A stretch of DNA of 64,000 nucleotides from an uncultured Bacteroides sp. (GCA_949285075.1 CASDXF010000032.1:1-64000); one strand, 5' to 3'. Shown: positions 17,978-27,037, counted from the stretch's first letter. Translations and numbers: made by a program. Notes: generated by a model not told the origin, from the letters alone.

Positions 17978-18952
17978 ATGGAAGAAAATAGAGAGCAAAG
18001 AACAGACTTGGCGCTTTTCTCAGAAAAGATGCAAGCTTTGAGGAGACAGATTGCCGCAGTAGTTGTGGGGCAGGAAAAGGTTGTAGACTTGGTGCTTACG
18101 GCTATCCTCGCTAACGGGCATGTATTGATAGAGGGTGTCCCGGGCGTGGCGAAAACGTTGTTGGCCCGCCTTGTTGCCCGACTGATAGATGCGGAATTCA
18201 GTCGTGTGCAGTTTACGCCAGACTTGATGCCGAGCGACGTATTGGGTACGACCGTATTCAATATGAAGACGAACGATTTTGATTTTCACAAAGGTCCAAT
18301 CTTTGCGGATATCGTATTGGTGGACGAGATAAACCGAGCTCCGGCAAAAACGCAGGCGGCTCTCTTCGAGGTCATGGAAGAACGGCAAGTCAGCATTGAC
18401 GGAACAACTTACCACATGGGAGAACTTTATACGATTCTGGCAACCCAGAATCCGGTAGAGCAGGAAGGGACATACAAGCTCCCTGAGGCGCAGCTCGACC
18501 GTTTCATTATGAAGATAACGATAGGCTATCCGTCGTTGGAAGAGGAAGTGAACATTCTGGAACGCCATCATGCGAACGCGGACTTGGTGAAGTTGGAGGA
18601 CGTAAGTCCAGTCGTGACGAGAGAAGAGTTGCTGTCGCTGCGTAAGTTACTGAATGAAGTCTTTGTCGACCCTACTTTGCTCCGCTACATCGCCTTGATT
18701 GTGCAGCAGACACGCACCAGTAAAGCGGTCTATTTAGGAGCTTCTCCCCGTGCCTCGGTCGCCATGCTTCAGGCATCCAAAGCGTATGCTTTGTTGCAGG
18801 GGCGTGATTTTGTCGCTCCGGAAGACATAAAGTTCGTCGCTCCTTACGTGCTTCAACACCGCCTGATGCTGACCGCTGAAGCGGAGATGGAGGGATACAC
18901 TCCGGTGAAGGTTACTCAACGACTGATTGATAAGGTAGAAGTCCCCAAGTAA
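17978..18952 (+). CDS. MoxR family AAA+ ATPase
   Basis: A 324-residue cytoplasmic ATPase. Walker A is GVPGVAKT at residues 53-60, Walker B VLVDEINRA near 112, sensor 1 LATQNPVEQEG near 155 and an arginine-bearing LDRF segment near 170; the C-terminal AAA lid follows. MoxR ATPases act as chaperones that insert cofactors or activate partner complexes carrying von Willebrand factor A-like domains, here the DUF58 product encoded next. The gene is central to a conserved operon whose other members are membrane proteins. Confidence 0.93.
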   Translation: MEENREQRTDLALFSEKMQALRRQIAAVVVGQEKVVDLVLTAILANGHVLIEGVPGVAKTLLARLVARLIDAEFSRVQFTPDLMPSDVLGTTVFNMKTNDFDFHKGPIFADIVLVDEINRAPAKTQAALFEVMEERQVSIDGTTYHMGELYTILATQNPVEQEGTYKLPEAQLDRFIMKITIGYPSLEEEVNILERHHANADLVKLEDVSPVVTREELLSLRKLLNEVFVDPTLLRYIALIVQQTRTSKAVYLGASPRASVAMLQASKAYALLQGRDFVAPEDIKFVAPYVLQHRLMLTAEAEMEGYTPVKVTQRLIDKVEVPK

Positions 18953-18970
18953 CAATGGTCTCTTATTGAG

Positions 18971-20308
18971 TTGGAAACCAGATTAAAATATGTAGCATTG
19001 TATCTTACTCGCCGTATCTATATCGCCCTGATTGCCGTTATCTTCCTGTTAGGTAGCGGATATTTGTACGCCCCTTTGTTCGTGGTTGGACAGATTGCGC
19101 TGCTTGTATTGGCTTTGTGTATCGTGGTGGACGGCTATATGCTGTACCGTATCCGTGGAATTAACGCTTCTCGTGCGTGTGCCGACCGCTTTTCTAACGG
19201 AGATGATAATGAGGTGCGCATCCTTGTGGAAAGCCTTTACCCGTACCCCGTCTTTTTAGAGATTATTGACGAGATTCCCTTTATCTTCCAAAAAAGGGAT
19301 GTTAGCTTTCGGTTGAGGCTGAACGCTAACGAAAGCCAGACTATCATTTATACCTTGCGCCCTACTTGTCGGGGTGTGTATACCTTTGGACATATTCGGG
19401 TATTCGTTACCGGGCGTGCCGGACTTTTGTCTCGGCGTTATACCTGCGGAGAGGAGCGAGAGGTAAAGGTATATCCTTCGTTCTTGATGCTTCGTCAATA
19501 TGAACTGTTGGCGTTGAGTGATAATCTGACGGAATTGGGCATTAAGCGTATGCGCAGAATAGGACATCATACCGAATTCGAGCAAATAAAGGAGTACGTG
19601 AAGGGAGACGATTACCGGACGATAAACTGGAAGGCTAGCGCGCGTCGACATCAGTTGATGGTCAACGTCTATCAGGACGAGCGCTCTCAACAGATATATA
19701 GCGTGATAGATAAGGGGCGGGTGATGCAGCGGGCTTTCCGAGGCATGACGCTTCTTGATTATGCCATCAACGCCTCGTTGGTGCTGTCATACGTGGCGTT
19801 GAGGAAGGAGGATAAAGCCGGCCTCGTAACCTTCGCCGAACGTTTTGATTCCTTTATCCCCGCCTCCAAGCAGTCGGGGCAGATGAGGGCTTTGCTCGAA
19901 AGCCTTTACGGTCAACGGACTACTTTTGGAGAAACGGACTTCTCCGCCCTATGCGTATACTTGAACAAATATGTGAGTAGGCGTAGCTTGTTGGTGCTGT
20001 ATACTAACTTTACCGATATGAATGCGATGAACCGTCAACTTGCTTACTTGAAGCAACTGAATCGTCGGCATTGCCTTTTGGTCGTTTTTTTCGAGGATGC
20101 GGAACTGAAGGAGTATATCGCTTCTCCGGCCGGGAATATTGAAGAGTGCTACCGTCATGTGATAGCGGAGAAGTTCGCTTACGAGCGGCGGCTTATCGTT
20201 TCCACTTTACGGCGGAATGGCATTTACTCCCTGCTTACCACGCCCGAACGCTTGTCGGTAGACGTTATTAACAAGTATTTGGAAATGAAGGCCCGCCAAT
20301 TGCTATAA
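18971..20308 (+). CDS. DUF58 domain protein, MoxR partner
   Basis: A 445-residue protein with two N-terminal helices (about residues 10-60) and a C-terminal DUF58 domain (about 195-300; EFEQIKEYVKGDDYRTINWK with the RxxNWKA signature), which belongs to the vWA-like group. The start is taken as TTG at 18971, 19 bases after moxR; no in-frame ATG is available before the first helix. Known to be paired with MoxR ATPases in many bacteria. Last gene of the operon; it converges on the gene at 20317 with only 8 bases between and no visible terminator. Confidence 0.85.
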   Translation: METRLKYVALYLTRRIYIALIAVIFLLGSGYLYAPLFVVGQIALLVLALCIVVDGYMLYRIRGINASRACADRFSNGDDNEVRILVESLYPYPVFLEIIDEIPFIFQKRDVSFRLRLNANESQTIIYTLRPTCRGVYTFGHIRVFVTGRAGLLSRRYTCGEEREVKVYPSFLMLRQYELLALSDNLTELGIKRMRRIGHHTEFEQIKEYVKGDDYRTINWKASARRHQLMVNVYQDERSQQIYSVIDKGRVMQRAFRGMTLLDYAINASLVLSYVALRKEDKAGLVTFAERFDSFIPASKQSGQMRALLESLYGQRTTFGETDFSALCVYLNKYVSRRSLLVLYTNFTDMNAMNRQLAYLKQLNRRHCLLVVFFEDAELKEYIASPAGNIEECYRHVIAEKFAYERRLIVSTLRRNGIYSLLTTPERLSVDVINKYLEMKARQLL

Positions 20309-20316
20309 GGGCGGGA

Positions 20317-20541
20317 CTATAGGAGGGCCTTCCGGGTCTCGATGAAAAAGAAAACCGCCATTCCGATGAATAGGACTCCTAGCAAGCCATAGAAAAGCCG
20401 GGCTTTGCCTCGTCCGCCTCCCCTGACTATGGACTGGGCGCTGCGCGACGTAAAGAACCACTCCCAGTTGAATACCGAGGCCAAGAGAGAGACTAGTCCC
20501 GCCAATGCGAAGATGCCCTGCACAATGTACTGCCCGGTCAT
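20317..20541 (-). CDS. Small two-helix membrane protein, Imm17-like
   Basis: A 74-residue protein with helices at about residues 6-25 and 50-68 and the intervening [15 protein letters not shown] segment, which matches what I recall of the Imm17 family. Imm17 was named for polymorphic toxin immunity, but no toxin gene is nearby and copies next to tsaE are frequent in Bacteroidales, so a housekeeping role is at least as likely. Its ATG overlaps the tsaE stop by 4 bases, indicating translational coupling. Confidence 0.65.
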   Translation of the reverse strand: MTGQYIVQGIFALAGLVSLLASVFNWEWFFTSRSAQSIVRGGGRGKARLFYGLLGVLFIGMAVFFFIETRKALL

Positions 20542-20951
20542 AGCTTGACGATTCGGCTGCCGTCCGGCTGTTCCTCGATGCTGACCTTTACCGTATCTTC
20601 AGGCAACAATTCCTCGATGAGTTCGGGCCACTCGATGAAGCAGACCGCGCCGCTATAGAAATAGTCCTCATATCCCATATCGTACACCTCGCTGAGTTTC
20701 TTGATGCGGTAGAAATCGAAATGATAGATTAACTCGTCCGTATTGTCGGAGCGGTACTCATTAACGATGGCGAAGGTGGGCGAGCTGATAACGTCCGACA
20801 CGCCAAGCTCTTCGCACACCGCCTTGACGAAAGTCGTCTTTCCCGCTCCCATCTTCCCGTACAGGGCGAAAATCGTGCGGTCTTCCATAGCCGCGACGAA
20901 CTCCCGAGCGGCTTCTTGAATGTTTTCTAACGATTGAATCTTAATTTCCAT
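20538..20951 (-). CDS. tsaE: tRNA threonylcarbamoyladenosine biosynthesis ATPase TsaE
   Basis: A 137-residue P-loop ATPase that works with TsaB and TsaD in the t6A37 modification of ANN-decoding tRNAs. Walker [11 protein letters not shown] starts at residue 32, [12 protein letters not shown] near 57 and HFDFYRIK near 77 are family motifs, and [13 protein letters not shown] near 106 closes the domain. Length is normal. It sits 18 bases after the metal permease and overlaps the small membrane gene that follows it. Confidence 0.93.
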   Translation of the reverse strand: MEIKIQSLENIQEAAREFVAAMEDRTIFALYGKMGAGKTTFVKAVCEELGVSDVISSPTFAIVNEYRSDNTDELIYHFDFYRIKKLSEVYDMGYEDYFYSGAVCFIEWPELIEELLPEDTVKVSIEEQPDGSRIVKL

Positions 20952-20969
20952 ATTGTCTTTTCTTTATTG

Positions 20970-21809
20970 TTATTCAGAGGGTTGAACGCTTTTTAGGCCT
21001 TTCCCTTTCGCTTTGCGTGTTCCTTTCGCCAGTTTGCATATAGCGTAAATCAGGATAGAGAAGAAGATTATGGACGCCCCGGAAGGCACTTTCAGGTGAT
21101 AGGAGATGAACAGTCCTCCCAGACATCCAAGAAAGCCGATGCCGATGGAGAGCCAAATGATTCTCTTGAAACTGTATGTAAACAGATTGGCCGTCATCTG
21201 TGGAATGGTGAGCAGTGAGATAGCCAGTACAATGCCTACCATACGCAGGCAAGCCACAATGGTCAGGGCGATGAACATCATCAGGATGTACTCGAAAAGC
21301 GTTACGGGAATCTTCTGCGAGCGTGCGAACTCACGGTCGAAGGCGATGGAGACGATGGGGCGGAGGTAAAGGTAGAAGAACGCCGCCAGCACCGCGGACA
21401 GAACGCCGAGCATCCATAGGTCGGAACGGTTGATGGTCAGGATATTTCCGAAAAGGTAAGCCGATAAGTCCGGAGCGAACCCCGGAGACAGGAAGCTGAA
21501 GATGATGCCTACAGCCATGCCTAACGTCCAGAACACCGCTATGGCGGAGTCCTCACGCATGTCTTTCCGCCTGCTGAGCCACTCCACTCCGAAAGCGGAG
21601 AGTACGGAGAAGACGGCGGCGGACAAGATAGGGGGGATACCCGCGAATAGTCCGATGCCGATGCCGCCGAAAGAGGCATGCGTGATGCCTCCGCTGATAA
21701 ACACCAGTCTGCGGGTGACGATGTACGTGCCCACGATGCCGCAGGCTATGCTTGCCAACAGGCTGCCCAACAGGGCGTTTTGAAAAAAAGTATATTGCAG
21801 TAAATCCAC
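20970..21809 (-). CDS. Metal ABC transporter permease (ZnuB/MntB family)
   Basis: A 279-residue inner membrane permease of the ABC-3 family with about eight helices and the GGITHASFGGIGIGLF loop near residue 35 and FGNILTINRSDLW near 145, typical of zinc or manganese uptake systems. It starts with GTG. No ATPase or substrate-binding gene is adjacent, so the partner subunits must be encoded elsewhere. The metal cannot be deduced. It lies between an uncharacterised membrane protein gene and tsaE on one minus-strand unit. Confidence 0.88.
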   Translation of the reverse strand: MDLLQYTFFQNALLGSLLASIACGIVGTYIVTRRLVFISGGITHASFGGIGIGLFAGIPPILSAAVFSVLSAFGVEWLSRRKDMREDSAIAVFWTLGMAVGIIFSFLSPGFAPDLSAYLFGNILTINRSDLWMLGVLSAVLAAFFYLYLRPIVSIAFDREFARSQKIPVTLFEYILMMFIALTIVACLRMVGIVLAISLLTIPQMTANLFTYSFKRIIWLSIGIGFLGCLGGLFISYHLKVPSGASIIFFSILIYAICKLAKGTRKAKGKGLKSVQPSE

Positions 21810-21836
21810 TTCTGTAAATCATTTAGACTTTTCGTG

Positions 21837-22289
21837 TTATCCTTTCGCCGGAGAGAGGGTTGCGCGCCGTTCTCCCACGATGAGGAGCACTTCGTCCTTC
21901 ACCTCCTCGGGAAGCTCGATGCCCCTGAGCTGCAGGCTGCGCGCCCATCCGGCCACGTCCGTGTCTAGCATGGTGTACAGTACCTCGCGGAACTGTTCCG
22001 TTTCCTCCGCCGTATAGGTGTCTGCGGTCCGCCCTGCGAAAGCATCCAGTTCCTCATCGTCATAATACTCAATCTTCTTGCTTACGGCGGCGAGCAGGCT
22101 GTCTTTCTCGCACACTTCGTGTTGTCCGCAACACTCCGTGTCCACTGTTTTCACTTCCGGCATACTGTCTAGCTCGCCGTTTTCTATCTTACGTCGCAAT
22201 ACGCTATTGCGAATCGCTCCCGCTATCATCGCGATTATGCCCACCGCCACAAGGCTTACGATAAGTATCCACATGACTCTGTACTCCAT
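21837..22289 (-). CDS. Membrane-anchored protein of unknown function
   Basis: A 150-residue protein with one N-terminal helix (about residues 5-25), a cysteine pair in TECCGQHEVCEKD near 51-62, an acidic stretch and a helical C-terminal region. I do not recognise the domain. The CxxxxxC arrangement could bind a metal, and the gene lies 27 bases upstream of a metal ABC permease in the same unit. That link is suggestive only. Confidence 0.7.
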   Translation of the reverse strand: MEYRVMWILIVSLVAVGIIAMIAGAIRNSVLRRKIENGELDSMPEVKTVDTECCGQHEVCEKDSLLAAVSKKIEYYDDEELDAFAGRTADTYTAEETEQFREVLYTMLDTDVAGWARSLQLRGIELPEEVKDEVLLIVGERRATLSPAKG

Positions 22290-22329
22290 TCTGTTTTTCC
22301 GCGAGCCTTACCGGTTCGCTACGCCGTTG

Positions 22330-22337
22330 CAAACTTA
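22330..22337 (-). promoter_or_regulatory. Promoter element of the 22289-20317 unit
   Basis: TAAGTTTG on the minus strand, 41 bases before the ATG at 22289. Bases 22340-22576 show no supported gene; a 71-codon frame at 22385 lacks any supporting signal. Confidence 0.6.
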
Positions 22338-22576
22338 CTGATAAAATCCGGATGTATGAAGCGTTAGCTTAATAAAAACAGCCTTTGCTGAGTTGTCCGC
22401 TTCTGTTGGAGTGCGTTTTCGGGCGTATGGACTTTGGGGCCTTGATGCTAACGGGGCTGTCTTTCAGTCACCATGTTATGTGGAATTGGCGTCCGGATTT
22501 GTTGTTGAACGCTAATTGCCGTAAGGTATGCTTGGATACGGATAAACGCCTTTTAGTGGGGATGAGTGAAAATATG

Positions 22577-22609
22577 AATCCCTCACTAAAGAAGCTTTAG
22601 TGAGGGATT
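22577..22609 (-). terminator. Terminator of the tRNA unit
   Basis: AATCCCTCACTAAAG and CTTTAGTGAGGGATT form a 15-bp perfect stem just after tRNA-Leu on the minus strand. The downstream tract is only moderately T-rich. Confidence 0.65.
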
Positions 22610-22617
22610 GTTTGTTG

Positions 22618-22702
22618 TACTCGAAGCGGGACTTGAACCCGCACAGCCGCAATGGCCAAGGGATTTTAAGTCCCTCGTGTCTACCGATTCCACCATTCGA
22701 GC
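22618..22702 (-). tRNA. tRNA-Leu (anticodon UAA)
   Basis: 85 nt. Acceptor GCTCGAA pairs with TTCGAGT; the anticodon loop reads CTTAAAA with TAA; a long variable arm typical of class II tRNA-Leu is present, and the T arm contains GGTTCAAGTCC. The 3' CCA is not encoded. Reads UUA and UUG codons. Confidence 0.95.
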
Positions 22703-22718
22703 ATCCTTTCAAAGAAAG

Positions 22719-22791
22719 AGCGGAAAACGAGACTCGAACTCGCGACCCCAACCTTGGCAAGGTTGTGCTCTACCAACTGAGCTATTTCCGC
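22719..22791 (-). tRNA. tRNA-Gly (anticodon GCC)
   Basis: 73 nt, class I cloverleaf. Acceptor GCGGAAA pairs with TTTCCGC, the D arm is TAGCTCAGTTGGTAGAGCA, the anticodon loop CTTGCCAAG carries GCC and the T arm contains GTTCGAGTC. Sixteen bases separate it from tRNA-Leu; both are probably cut from one transcript. CCA is not encoded. Confidence 0.95.
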
Positions 22792-22807
22792 ATTTTTTAA
22801 TCGGGTG

Positions 22808-22815
22808 CAAAGATA
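22808..22815 (-). promoter_or_regulatory. Promoter element of the tRNA-Gly/tRNA-Leu unit
   Basis: TATCTTTG on the minus strand, 16 bases upstream of the tRNA-Gly 5' end. Confidence 0.65.
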
Positions 22816-22931
22816 GGAGGTTTACGGATTATCGCCAAATCTTTTTGAAGGAAAGTTTTAGGACCTGTTTAAATTTTGCTCACGGGTCTTATAGAGAATC
22901 TTTTTAGAATACCCTGAAATGCCGCTGAATA

Positions 22932-22975
22932 TGTCCGGCAAATCTGGGAATTGAGACTCCAAGACTTGCCGGACA
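22932..22975. terminator. Inverted repeat downstream of the GH43 gene
   Basis: TGTCCGGCAA (22932-22941) and TTGCCGGACA (22966-22975) are perfect 10-bp arms. It sits just after the GH43 stop codon and could end that transcript, but there is no T run. Confidence 0.45.
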
Positions 22976-22996
22976 GGTGTCTGCTTACGTTGGATG

Positions 22997-24121
22997 TCAG
23001 TAAGCTATCTTCTGAGGGACGGTGGTCGGACCGTCTACCGTAAGCGTGCCGTCTTCGGCTATGTTCAGCTTGTCTATCAGCACGACCCGTTCGTTGGGGT
23101 TGGTCGTCATGCGGCCGTGATAGACGCAGTACATGGTGCTGTCAGGCATGGTCAGTACCATGTTGTGGCCCGTGCCGATGACTGTTCCTCCCTTCGACTG
23201 GTTCTCTTGCAGCACCGGGTTGTTCGCCGCCTTCACGAACGGGCCCAACGGATTTTTCGAGGTGGCGTATCCCACGGCGTAGTGCGCTCCCCCGTAGTGG
23301 TTAGCCGAATACATTATATAATATGTGTCCTTGTGCTTGAAGAGGAACGAGCCTTCCGTCCAACGGCGGTTCACTTCCTTTGAGGTAACGGAGCGGCTCT
23401 CCCATTCGGCCTGACGGTCGTCTAGCTTGGTAGGTGGAGCCAGCAGCAGGGTCGGTTCTCCGATGATTCCGGAGAAGTCGGGCTTCATTTCCACTCCGTA
23501 CACCCAGCTCTCCTCAATCTCGTCGTACACTCCTTCCTTCTTCATCAGGTCGGCGATTTCGCTTTCCACCGGGTGCTTGTAGCAGCAGCGCGAGTAGTAC
23601 AGGTACGTCTTGCCGCTCGCGTCGTCAAAGTAGACGTTGGCGTCGATAACCGGATAGTCAATCTCAAAAACAGGGCGGTCGTACAAGTCGGTGAACGGTC
23701 CCGCGGGTGAGGACGATACGGCCACGCCTATCTTGAAGTTCTCGCCCTCCTTAGTCGGGTTGTTGCGGCTGTTGGCGCTATAAAAGATGTAATATTTGCC
23801 GTTGTGCTCGTACACTTCCGGAGCCCAAAAGCAGTCGACGTTCCATTGGTTCTCCGCTCCTCCCCGATAGACTTGCCCGCACGATGTCCAGTTTTTCAGG
23901 TCAGTGGATACGTACGCCTCGAATCCGTCCTTCAGCGAAGTGCCGTACATGTAATATTTGCCGTCACTGGCGTGCAGGATGTAGGGGTCTCCAAACTTGA
24001 TGGGCAGCGGGTTGGTTACCTCGACTACCTTCTTTTCCTTGTCTTGTGCGGACTTGTTCCCGCATGATGTGATGGTCGCCGTCAGCAGCGTGAGGGCGAC
24101 TCCGAGATAAATGGCTCTCAT
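22997..24121 (-). CDS. Glycoside hydrolase family 43 lipoprotein
   Basis: A 374-residue exported lipoprotein: signal MRAIYLGVALTLLTATITSC with the lipobox cysteine at residue 20. The five-bladed propeller of GH43 shows the catalytic base in FGDPYILHASDGKYYMYGTS, the pKa-modulating Asp in YPVIDANVYFDD and the acid in RRWTEGSFLFKH. The family mostly removes arabinose or xylose from plant polysaccharides; the specificity cannot be read. No SusC/SusD pair is in the window, so it is not part of a classical PUL here. Likely surface or periplasmic, exo-acting. Confidence 0.9.
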   Translation of the reverse strand: MRAIYLGVALTLLTATITSCGNKSAQDKEKKVVEVTNPLPIKFGDPYILHASDGKYYMYGTSLKDGFEAYVSTDLKNWTSCGQVYRGGAENQWNVDCFWAPEVYEHNGKYYIFYSANSRNNPTKEGENFKIGVAVSSSPAGPFTDLYDRPVFEIDYPVIDANVYFDDASGKTYLYYSRCCYKHPVESEIADLMKKEGVYDEIEESWVYGVEMKPDFSGIIGEPTLLLAPPTKLDDRQAEWESRSVTSKEVNRRWTEGSFLFKHKDTYYIMYSANHYGGAHYAVGYATSKNPLGPFVKAANNPVLQENQSKGGTVIGTGHNMVLTMPDSTMYCVYHGRMTTNPNERVVLIDKLNIAEDGTLTVDGPTTVPQKIAY

Positions 24122-24135
24122 AATCGTTTTTCTTG

Positions 24136-24143
24136 CAAAAGTA
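24136..24143 (-). promoter_or_regulatory. Promoter element of the GH43 gene
   Basis: TACTTTTG on the minus strand, 15 bases before the ATG, so the leader must be very short. Confidence 0.6.
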
Positions 24144-24286
24144 ACTAAAATAGCTCCTTCCGCAACCTTTTGGTTGAAATATTTCCTGTTGTAGCGCCTA
24201 TGACGGTTTTGGGGGGGAGATGTTCCGAATGTTAGAACCGGTTTACGTTTCGCATTTAAGTGATTTGGTCGGGTTTCTTTTCAGCT

Positions 24287-24820
24287 TCTTAAAAATAGCG
24301 CATTTTGAAAAACGGAACATCCTGACGCCTCCAGAACGCGATAATTCCGCCCGGAGTACGGCTCGAACGAAAAGAATGCGTTCTGGAGGCGTTAGCGAAT
24401 TTCAGATAGTCATCGGGATGGATGAGTATGCGTTTTTAAGGATGGCTTATGGCCTTAAATTCCGCTTATCTGATAGTAATCTGCCTAAAACGGTGTCGCA
24501 TTGACACTTTTTTCTTGCGCTGAAAAAGAGAGCGATTAGAGGCGGAAAGGCGTGAAATTCCTTCCCGATTTGCCTCGAAAGGCCGTCTTTGTTGAGCCGC
24601 CGCCCTACCGCTCGCGAGCCGAAGGGCGGCGGCTTCCGAGAAATAGGGCGGCGGCTCAAGTCCGATTCTCCCTTTCTGGCTTCTTTTGTAGGGCGTAAGT
24701 GGGCGCTTTTTCTCCCGGAACGCGTGGTTTTTATGCGGTTTTTACGTGATTCGTCCGCCTAAAACGGAAATTTTTGCGAGACTGTTTTGGAGGGAAATCT
24801 TAAAAATAGACCATTTTTCG
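24287..24820. repeat. Long dispersed repeat, copy 1 (about 534 bp)
   Basis: Resembles 32657-33200 along its length: it opens with CTTAAAAATAG, has a 120-bp block with GCGATAATTCCG and GGAGTACG, then GCGGAAAGGCGTGAAAT, then a GGCTC hairpin, and closes with CTTAAAAATAGACCATTTT. Non-coding. It contains the perfect 16-bp arms 24592-24607 and 24644-24659. Confidence 0.75.
24592..24659. repeat. GGCTC hairpin element, copy 1
   Basis: Arms TTGAGCCGCCGCCCTA and TAGGGCGGCGGCTCAA are perfectly complementary over 16 bp, with the family core CGCTCGCGAG and CCGAGAAATAGGG inside. Confidence 0.8.
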
Positions 24821-24943
24821 AGAGGAGAGCCTTGAGGTCGTTTGGCTCCGGAAAGCGACTTTTCTCGCAGAGAGGGAAAAGGCGGGCGCGGAAAGTCTTC
24901 ATGGGGGAATTGCCTCTCTTCGCAGAGGTTTCAACCGTTTTTC

Positions 24944-24974
24944 TTGTACGGTATGAGGAAAAGAATTACTTTTG
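24944..24974 (+). promoter_or_regulatory. Promoter of the tetR-type gene
   Basis: TTG at 24944-24946, 20-base spacer, TACTTTTG at 24967-24974. It places the start of transcription near 24981 and excludes in-frame starts upstream of 25000. Confidence 0.75.
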
Positions 24975-24999
24975 CTTGAAATATGTAATTTCCGACACG

Positions 25000-25590
25000 A
25001 TGACCGTTTCGAAGACAAGAATACAACTGGTGGATGTCGCCCGGCAGCTTTTCGCGAGAATGGGAGTGGAGAATACGACGATGAACGATATCGCTCTCGC
25101 TTCCAAGAAAGGCCGGCGGACGCTTTATACCTACTTCAAAAGTAAGGAGGAGATTTATTGGGCGGTCGTGGAGTCGGAACTGGAGATACTGTTGGACATG
25201 ATGAGGCGGGTGGCCGAGGAGGACATTCCGCCCGAGAAGAAGATTATGGCGATGATTTACACCCGCTTGGACGCGGTGAAGGAGGTTGTCTACCGTAACG
25301 GGACGCTGCGGGCCGACTTTTTTCGCGATATCTGGCAGGTGGAGAAGGTGCGCAAGAAGTTCGACGCGAAGGAGATGATGTTTTTCAAGGCCGTATTGCA
25401 GGAAGGGCGAGAGAAGGGCGTGTTTCAGGTGGACGACGTGGAGATGACGGCCAAGCTGCTGCACTATTGTCTGAAAGGCGTGGAGGTTCCCTACATCCGG
25501 GGACAGATAGGAGGAAATCTGGACGCCGAGACAAGAGACCGCTACGTGTCAAACATCGTGCTCGGCGCGTTGGGAGGAAAGAGAATCTAA
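25000..25590 (+). CDS. TetR/AcrR family transcriptional regulator
   Basis: A 196-residue regulator. The N-terminal helix-turn-helix covers about residues 8-50 (VDVARQLFARMG, TTMNDIALASKKGRRTLYTY, FKSKEEIYWAV) and the C-terminal part is an all-helical ligand and dimer domain. I start it at 25000, just after the promoter. It is followed after 21 bases by fabG, so it probably controls fatty acid synthesis genes, or itself, in response to a lipid ligand; that is inference from position. FabR/FadR-type members of the family act this way. Confidence 0.88.
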   Translation: MTVSKTRIQLVDVARQLFARMGVENTTMNDIALASKKGRRTLYTYFKSKEEIYWAVVESELEILLDMMRRVAEEDIPPEKKIMAMIYTRLDAVKEVVYRNGTLRADFFRDIWQVEKVRKKFDAKEMMFFKAVLQEGREKGVFQVDDVEMTAKLLHYCLKGVEVPYIRGQIGGNLDAETRDRYVSNIVLGALGGKRI

Positions 25591-25611
25591 ACTAAATAAA
25601 CTTTTTTCAAT

Positions 25612-26358
25612 ATGGGATTATTAAACGGAAAGACAGCTATCGTGACCGGGGCCGCCCGCGGCATCGGTAAGGCGATTGCGCTGAAGTTCGCTTCGGAAGG
25701 AGCGAATATCGCGTTCACGGACCTTGTGATTGACGAGAACGCGGAGAATACAGTGAAGGAAATCGAGGCGTTCGGCGTAAAGGCGAAGGGATACGCCTCC
25801 AACGCCGCTAATTTTGAGGACACGGCGAAGGTGGTGGAGGAAATCCACAAGGACTTCGGACGCGTGGACATTCTGGTAAACAATGCGGGCATCACCCGTG
25901 ACGGACTGATGATGCGCATGAGCGAGCAGCAGTGGGACATGGTTATCAACGTCAACCTGAAGTCGGCGTTCAACTTCATCCACGCCTGCGCGCCGATTAT
26001 GATGCGCCAGAAGGCGGGAAGCATCATCAACATGGCTTCCGTAGTGGGAGTTCACGGTAATGCGGGACAAGCCAACTACGCCGCTTCGAAGGCGGGAATG
26101 ATCGCGTTGGCCAAGTCCATCGCTCAGGAGCTCGGCTCTCGCGGCATACGCGCCAACGCCATCGCTCCGGGATTCATCATGACGGACATGACGGCCTCTC
26201 TGCCCGAGGAGGTGAAGGCCGATTGGGCGAAGAAGATTCCCTTGCGCCGCGGAGGTACTCCGGAAGACGTGGCGAACATCGCGACGTTCTTGGCTTCGGA
26301 CATGTCGTCCTACGTTTCCGGTCAGGTGATTCAAGTAGATGGTGGCATGAATATGTAA
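25612..26358 (+). CDS. fabG: 3-oxoacyl-[acyl-carrier-protein] reductase
   Basis: A 248-residue short-chain dehydrogenase. TGAARGIGK (NADP binding) lies at residues 12-20, NNAG at 90-93, and the catalytic triad is S143, Y156 and K160 (NYAASK). It reduces 3-oxoacyl-ACP to 3-hydroxyacyl-ACP in fatty acid elongation in the cytoplasm. The SDR fold alone does not prove acyl-ACP specificity, but length, the TRDGLMMRM segment and the closing SSYVSGQVIQVDGGMNM are those of FabG. It lies between a TetR regulator and a pseudouridine synthase gene 7 bases downstream. Confidence 0.9.
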   Translation: MGLLNGKTAIVTGAARGIGKAIALKFASEGANIAFTDLVIDENAENTVKEIEAFGVKAKGYASNAANFEDTAKVVEEIHKDFGRVDILVNNAGITRDGLMMRMSEQQWDMVINVNLKSAFNFIHACAPIMMRQKAGSIINMASVVGVHGNAGQANYAASKAGMIALAKSIAQELGSRGIRANAIAPGFIMTDMTASLPEEVKADWAKKIPLRRGGTPEDVANIATFLASDMSSYVSGQVIQVDGGMNM

Positions 26359-26365
26359 CTTAGCG

Positions 26366-27037
26366 ATGACCGTCGTATACGAAGACAATCACATCATCGT
26401 GGTCAACAAGACCGCTTCCGAGATAGTTCAAGGAGACAAGACGGGCGACAAGCCGCTTTCGGAGACCGTAAAAGAGTATCTGAAGGAGAAGTACGGAAAG
26501 CCCGGCAACGTCTTTCTCGGTGTGACCCACCGCTTGGACAGGCCCGTGAGCGGTCTTGTCATTTTCGCCAAGACGAGCAAGGCGCTGGCCCGGCTGAACG
26601 ACATGTTCTGCGACGGAGAGGTGAAGAAAACCTATTGGGCGGTGGTGAAGGATATGCCCGCCGAGCCGGAAGGGGAACTGGTTCACTATCTGGTGCGCGA
26701 CGAGCAAAAGAACAAGAGCCGCGCTTACGACCGTGAAGTGCCGAGGAGCAAGAAAGCCGTGCTGCACTATCGGCTGATTGGACGTTCGGAGAGGTACTAT
26801 CTGTTGGAAGTGGACCTGAAGACCGGACGGCATCATCAGATACGTTGCCAGTTGGCGAAGATAGGATGCCCCATCAGGGGAGACCTGAAGTACGGAGCGC
26901 CCCGCTCCAATCCCGACGGAAGCATCAGCCTGCACGCCCGTACGGTGAAGTTCACCCATCCGGTGTCGAAGCAGGAGATTGAGTTGGTGGCTCCCGTGCC
27001 GGAGGACAATCTGTGGAAGGGGTTCGCCCTTTTCTAA
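26366..27037 (+). CDS. RluA family pseudouridine synthase
   Basis: A 223-residue cytoplasmic enzyme that isomerises uridine in RNA. The catalytic aspartate is D58 in THRLDRPVSG, and KTGRHHQIRCQL near 151 is the second family motif. No S4 RNA-binding domain precedes it, as in RluC/TruC-type short members; the target (rRNA or tRNA) is not evident. It starts 7 bases after fabG and probably shares its transcript. Confidence 0.88.
   Translation: MTVVYEDNHIIVVNKTASEIVQGDKTGDKPLSETVKEYLKEKYGKPGNVFLGVTHRLDRPVSGLVIFAKTSKALARLNDMFCDGEVKKTYWAVVKDMPAEPEGELVHYLVRDEQKNKSRAYDREVPRSKKAVLHYRLIGRSERYYLLEVDLKTGRHHQIRCQLAKIGCPIRGDLKYGAPRSNPDGSISLHARTVKFTHPVSKQEIELVAPVPEDNLWKGFALF

Noticed and set aside
20317-20541. 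True toxin-immunity module
   Set aside because: The Imm17-like protein has no toxin gene near it and is translationally coupled to tsaE, so I do not claim a toxin system.
22600-22907. Short frames over the tRNA genes (MRDCLLYSKR... and MFVVLEAGL...)
   Set aside because: These are spurious translations of tRNA-Leu and tRNA-Gly antisense sequence.
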